From the NCBI GenBank assembly GCA_964559275.1, contig CAZLGC010000047.1, positions 1 through 8,651 on the forward strand: a stretch of 8,651 nt of DNA, given 5' to 3'. This document shows, piece by piece, positions 5,892-8,651 of the stretch (positions are counted from its first letter, which is position 1; every line of letters starts with the position of its first letter). A program made the translations under genes and the position numbers. The notes beneath the pieces were generated by a model, which ran no database searches, was not told the DNA's origin, and saw nothing but the letters and a program-made list of their open reading frames with translations. This DNA comes from CAZLGC01 sp964559275. Lineage in GTDB: Bacteria; Patescibacteriota; CALEFQ01.

Positions 5892-7236
5892 GGTAACAAT
5901 TTGCCTGATACTGTTTTCGCTGCTGTTTTTGCCGGCATTGGCCAGTGCGGAATATGACCCCAGTGATATAATTTCCGATCGTTTGTATTATGCTTCGTCC
6001 AGCATGACCCAGTCGGATATCCAGGGGTTTTTTGAAAGCTACAACAGCTACCTGGCGTCATACACTGTCGGTGGCAAAAAAGCGGCCGGAATTGTTTATG
6101 ATGCTTGCCGAGCCTACGGGGTGAGTCCCAAGGTGATGCTGGTAATGCTGCAAAAAGAGCAAAGTCTGATCGAAAATTCGGCGCCGTCACAGTCGGCCCT
6201 GGATTGTGCCACCGGCTATGGTAGCTGCGATCCCAAATACAAAGGCTTCGATGTCCAGATTTCCAAGGCTGCTTGGGTTCTCGGTCAATATTATGATGAA
6301 CACAAAGGCAGTTACGGTTATGATGTCGGCAGAACTACTGTGACTCAAGACGGTGTAGCGGTAACTCCGGAGAACCGGGCTACCGCCAATCTTTTCATCT
6401 ACAATCCGGTGGCCGGCACCGAGAAGGGGAACGGCAACTATCTGTTCTGGACACTGTGGTGGAATCGGTATTTTGACTCATCATTTATGACTGGTACATT
6501 GATTCAGGAGCGTGGTTCCCCGGGTGTTTATTTGGTCGGAATGGACGGCAAGAAGCATGGTTTTTGGGGCCGTGCCGCTTTTTCACAGACATACCGGCCG
6601 GACCAGGTGGTTGTGGTCGATGCCAGTGATATTGTCGGGCTGGGAACGGGTGATCCGATCAAGCTGCGAGACGGGGTCGTCTTCCGTTCACCGAATGGAG
6701 CTGTCTTTATCTCGGACGATGAAACCCGCCGCGGAATCCCTGATCAGGAAACTTTGCATTTATTAGGTTACAATAACCAGAACCCGATTGATGTCAGCTG
6801 GACAGAAGTCAACTTGTTGCCGGAAGCGGAAAAGTTTGATAAACAGAACCTCGAACGTCCGGACGGGACATTTATAAAAACAGCTGAAAATCCGGCAGTT
6901 TATCTCCTTGCTGAAGGCAAGAAGCGACCTTTCTGGGGTAAGGAAATTCTTGACTATAATTATAACGGGCAAATTCTGGTGGTTAATATTTCCCGGCAGG
7001 AGCTGGATAGCTACCCGCTGGGGCCGCCGGTCAAATTTCGTGATGGAGCGCTTTTGCAAAGCCAGGAAACGGGCGGTATCTATGTCATCGCCAATGGTCT
7101 AAAGTACGGAATCCCGTCCCGCGAAGCCTTTGATTTGGCGGGCTACGACATCAATGCGGTCATAGTTGTTAGCGAAAAACTACTGAGCTTGCACGGTGAC
7201 GGCGGCACTGCCGGTGGCTATAGTCAGCTGCCCTGA
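5878..7236 (+). CDS. Secreted putative peptidoglycan-acting protein with four surface repeats
   Basis: The 452-residue product has a Sec signal peptide (1-24, cleavage after ALASA). Residues ~25-200 form a lysozyme-like domain: SDIQGFFESYNSYL, then KKAAGIVYDACRAYGVSPKV and MLQKEQSLIE with Glu94 as candidate general acid. ALDCATGYGSCDPKYKGF and a Trp-rich FWTLWWNRYF follow. This resembles unnamed wall-associated proteins of Actinobacteria and CPR. Residues ~205-445 hold four units of ~60 aa (starts near 205, 262, 325, 386). They alternate A-B-A-B: A units carry VYLVGMDGKKHGFWG or VYLLAEGKKRPFWG, and B units start KLRDG or KFRDG and contain RRGIPD or KYGIPSREAF. These probably bind wall or glycan. 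The start ATG lies inside the end of rmlA (14-nt overlap, ATGAAAACAAATAA), implying co-translation. Activity is unproven; it could be a non-catalytic wall binder. Confidence 0.75.
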   Translation: MKTNKVTICLILFSLLFLPALASAEYDPSDIISDRLYYASSSMTQSDIQGFFESYNSYLASYTVGGKKAAGIVYDACRAYGVSPKVMLVMLQKEQSLIENSAPSQSALDCATGYGSCDPKYKGFDVQISKAAWVLGQYYDEHKGSYGYDVGRTTVTQDGVAVTPENRATANLFIYNPVAGTEKGNGNYLFWTLWWNRYFDSSFMTGTLIQERGSPGVYLVGMDGKKHGFWGRAAFSQTYRPDQVVVVDASDIVGLGTGDPIKLRDGVVFRSPNGAVFISDDETRRGIPDQETLHLLGYNNQNPIDVSWTEVNLLPEAEKFDKQNLERPDGTFIKTAENPAVYLLAEGKKRPFWGKEILDYNYNGQILVVNISRQELDSYPLGPPVKFRDGALLQSQETGGIYVIANGLKYGIPSREAFDLAGYDINAVIVVSEKLLSLHGDGGTAGGYSQLP

Positions 7237-7259
7237 TAAAAGTAATTCTTCTGATACTT

Positions 7260-7286
7260 GCCCGTTTACCTTGTAAGCGGGCTTTT
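7260..7286 (+). terminator. Terminator or attenuator between the rml operon and ugd
   Basis: A 10-bp stem pairs 7260-7269 (GCCCGTTTAC) with 7273-7282 (GTAAGCGGGC), including one T-G wobble. It has a CTT loop and is followed by TTTT (7283-7286). It lies 24 nt after the stop of the surface protein gene and only 12 nt before the ugd ATG. It probably ends the rml transcript, or lowers read-through into ugd. No clear promoter for ugd is visible; GATACT at 7252-7257 is a weak -10 candidate upstream of the hairpin. Confidence 0.75.
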
Positions 7287-7298
7287 AAATAAACAAAT

Positions 7299-8588
7299 AT
7301 GAAAATTGTATTCATCGGGACCGGCTATGTCGGCCTGGTTAGCGGCGCCTGTCTGGCCAAATTGAAGCACGAAGTTACTTGCGTGGATATTGATAGTGAC
7401 CGGATAGCCAAGCTTTGCCGAGGCGAGGACATATTTTATGAACCTGGGCTTTCCAAGGTAGTCAAATCCGCGGTGCGGGCCAAGAAATTAAATTTCACTA
7501 CTAAGCTGTCGGAATGCTTGCCCGGCGCTGAGGCCGTTTTTATTGCGGTGGGAACGCCGCAGGACCGTGACGGTTCAGCGGATCTTAGCTATGTCAAATC
7601 CGCCGCCAGGAATATCGGCCGCCACCTTAAAAATTATGTAGTAATTGTCAACAAGAGCACCGTGCCAGTCGGAACGGCCGAACTGGTTCGCCGGACTGTG
7701 AAAAGATATACTCGGGTATCATTTGACATGGCTTCCAACCCGGAGTTTCTGCGCGAGGGTAACGCCGTTGATGATTTCCTGCACCCGGATAGAGTCGTCG
7801 TGGGGATTGATTCCCAAAAAGCTGAGCGAATTATGCGCCGGGTTTACGCGCCGCTCTCGGCAGAAAAGATGTTTACTGAAATTCCCACTGCCGAGCTGGT
7901 CAAATATGCCTCGAATTCTTTCTTGGCAACAAAGCTGTCATTTATAAATGAAATCGCCAACTTCTCGGAAAAAGTCGGGGCCGATATTGATGATGTGGCG
8001 GCCGGTGTCGGCCTTGACTCTAGGATCGGCCCGAAATTTCTGAAGGCCGGTTTGGGCTTTGGCGGCAGCTGCTTTCCCAAGGATGTCAGCGCCCTGCGCT
8101 TCATGTCGAAATCCAAAAACTTCAATTTTCGGATCATTGATACGGTTCTCAAAGTAAACGCACGACAGAAGAAGCTATTCTATGAAAAAATCAAAAAACA
8201 ATTCCGGGGAAAGCTTGGCGGGAAAAAGATTGCGATCCTAGGCCTGGCTTTTAAGGGAAACACCGATGATGTACGTGAGTCGCCGGCTCTAAGCATTGTC
8301 CGTTGGCTGTTGCGTGACGGTGCCGAGGTGGTCGCATTTGATCCTCAGGCAGCCGAGCAGGCGCGGGCCAAAATATCTAGGCTGGTGACGGTCAAATCCG
8401 CTGCTGCCGCTATTGAAGGATCAGAGGCAGTTATAATTGCAACCGAGTGGGAACAATTCAAAGCCCTGCCCTGGCATAAATTGAAAACCAGTATGAAAAA
8501 ACCGATTATCATTGATGGGCGCAACTTGTTGAACCCGGTTCGAATACGGCAGCTGGGATATAGCTATACCGGAATTGGCAAGCCGTGA
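7299..8588 (+). CDS. ugd: UDP-glucose 6-dehydrogenase
   Basis: Oxidises UDP-glucose to UDP-glucuronate with two NAD+, supplying an acidic sugar donor for surface polysaccharides. The 429-aa length is normal. Visible motifs, in order: N-terminal Rossmann GTGYVGLV (7-14), KSTVPVGT (119-126), SNPEFLREG with catalytic Glu149, KYASNSFLATK with Lys202 and Asn206, GFGGSCFPKD with the nucleophilic Cys258, and the C-terminal UDP-binding GLAFKGNTDDVRESPAL (315-331). All key catalytic residues are present, so the enzyme should be active. The start codon directly precedes the first beta strand, but there is no SD (TAAACAAAT before ATG). Its stop overlaps the next gene's GTG by 4 nt. GDP-mannose dehydrogenase is a relative, but the residue pattern fits Ugd better. 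Confidence 0.95.
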   Translation: MKIVFIGTGYVGLVSGACLAKLKHEVTCVDIDSDRIAKLCRGEDIFYEPGLSKVVKSAVRAKKLNFTTKLSECLPGAEAVFIAVGTPQDRDGSADLSYVKSAARNIGRHLKNYVVIVNKSTVPVGTAELVRRTVKRYTRVSFDMASNPEFLREGNAVDDFLHPDRVVVGIDSQKAERIMRRVYAPLSAEKMFTEIPTAELVKYASNSFLATKLSFINEIANFSEKVGADIDDVAAGVGLDSRIGPKFLKAGLGFGGSCFPKDVSALRFMSKSKNFNFRIIDTVLKVNARQKKLFYEKIKKQFRGKLGGKKIAILGLAFKGNTDDVRESPALSIVRWLLRDGAEVVAFDPQAAEQARAKISRLVTVKSAAAAIEGSEAVIIATEWEQFKALPWHKLKTSMKKPIIIDGRNLLNPVRIRQLGYSYTGIGKP

Positions 8589-8651
8589 GTCAAACAAAAA
8601 ACAACGCCGACATCGTTGTTTTTTTAACTGATTACTTTTTGGAAAAAGGTT
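8585..8651 (+). CDS. Start of a further gene, possibly a glycosyltransferase (truncated)
   Basis: A GTG at 8585 overlaps the ugd stop in GTGA, a common translational-coupling junction. The frame is open to the window end (22 codons). The visible residues include NADIVVFLTDYFLEKG, which looks like the first beta strand and following loop of a GT-B glycosyltransferase or similar Rossmann protein. No ATG or SD is available. The stretch also contains a hairpin with a T run (8596-8625), so it could instead be a non-coding terminator region. A glycosyltransferase is an inference from a very short stretch plus context. Confidence 0.5.
   Translation, partial: MSQTKNNADIVVFLTDYFLEKG
8596..8625 (+). 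terminator. Hairpin with T run after ugd (may be coincidental in coding sequence)
   Basis: AAAAAACAACG (8596-8606) pairs with CGTTGTTTTTT (8614-8624) around a 7-nt loop, in a run of seven Ts (8619-8625). It has the form of a Rho-independent terminator, but most pairs are A-T. It lies inside the open frame starting at 8585, so only one of the two readings may be real. Confidence 0.45.

Noticed and set aside
1..8651. CRISPR array, tRNA, rRNA, integrase or transposase
   Set aside because: I found no spaced direct-repeat array, no cloverleaf-like segment, no rRNA-like stretch and no recombinase-like protein.

Overview
The window looks like a fragment of a metagenome-assembled bacterial genome carrying a nucleotide-sugar and cell-surface polysaccharide locus, all on the + strand. 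A run of 100 Ns with an exact 55-bp duplication on each side marks a scaffold join. Most genes (1092-2429 and 3141 to the end) are lysine-rich, of middling GC, tightly packed and start without an obvious Shine-Dalgarno (SD) sequence. Together with the secreted protein carrying surface repeats at 5878-7236, this recalls Patescibacteria (CPR). That assignment is an inference, not proven by a marker gene.

Layout: (a) 1-1025, a self-contained high-GC unit: a -10 box inside a long inverted repeat, a strong SD, a Sec-exported beta-barrel-like protein and a terminator hairpin. (b) 1026-2429, an AT-rich leader with an imperfect inverted repeat, then a GT4 glycosyltransferase. (c) 2430-3093, a second high-GC unit: strong SD, a GTG-started putative lipoprotein and a terminator. 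(d) 3141-7236, a compact operon: rmlB, a plant/mimivirus-type 3,5-epimerase/4-reductase (NRS/ER-like), rmlA, and a secreted putative peptidoglycan-acting protein with four surface repeats, closed by a terminator. Two of its three junctions are 14-nt overlaps. (e) 7299-8651, UDP-glucose 6-dehydrogenase, whose stop overlaps by 4 nt the GTG start of a truncated next gene.

How the genes fit together: RmlA should make dTDP-glucose and RmlB should dehydrate it to dTDP-4-keto-6-deoxyglucose. The NRS/ER-like enzyme could then do both the 3,5-epimerisation (normally RmlC) and the 4-reduction (normally RmlD), giving dTDP-L-rhamnose from three genes. No separate RmlC or RmlD is visible here. Ugd supplies UDP-glucuronate. 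The GT4 enzyme, and possibly the truncated last gene, would use such donors to build a surface glycan. The secreted protein may act on or anchor to the wall that carries it.

The main puzzles are the NRS/ER-type enzyme in a bacterial operon, the two high-GC, SD-led, terminator-closed single-gene units interleaved with the low-GC genes, and an apparently broken rmlA that becomes one intact 240-aa frame once the assembly artefact is collapsed.
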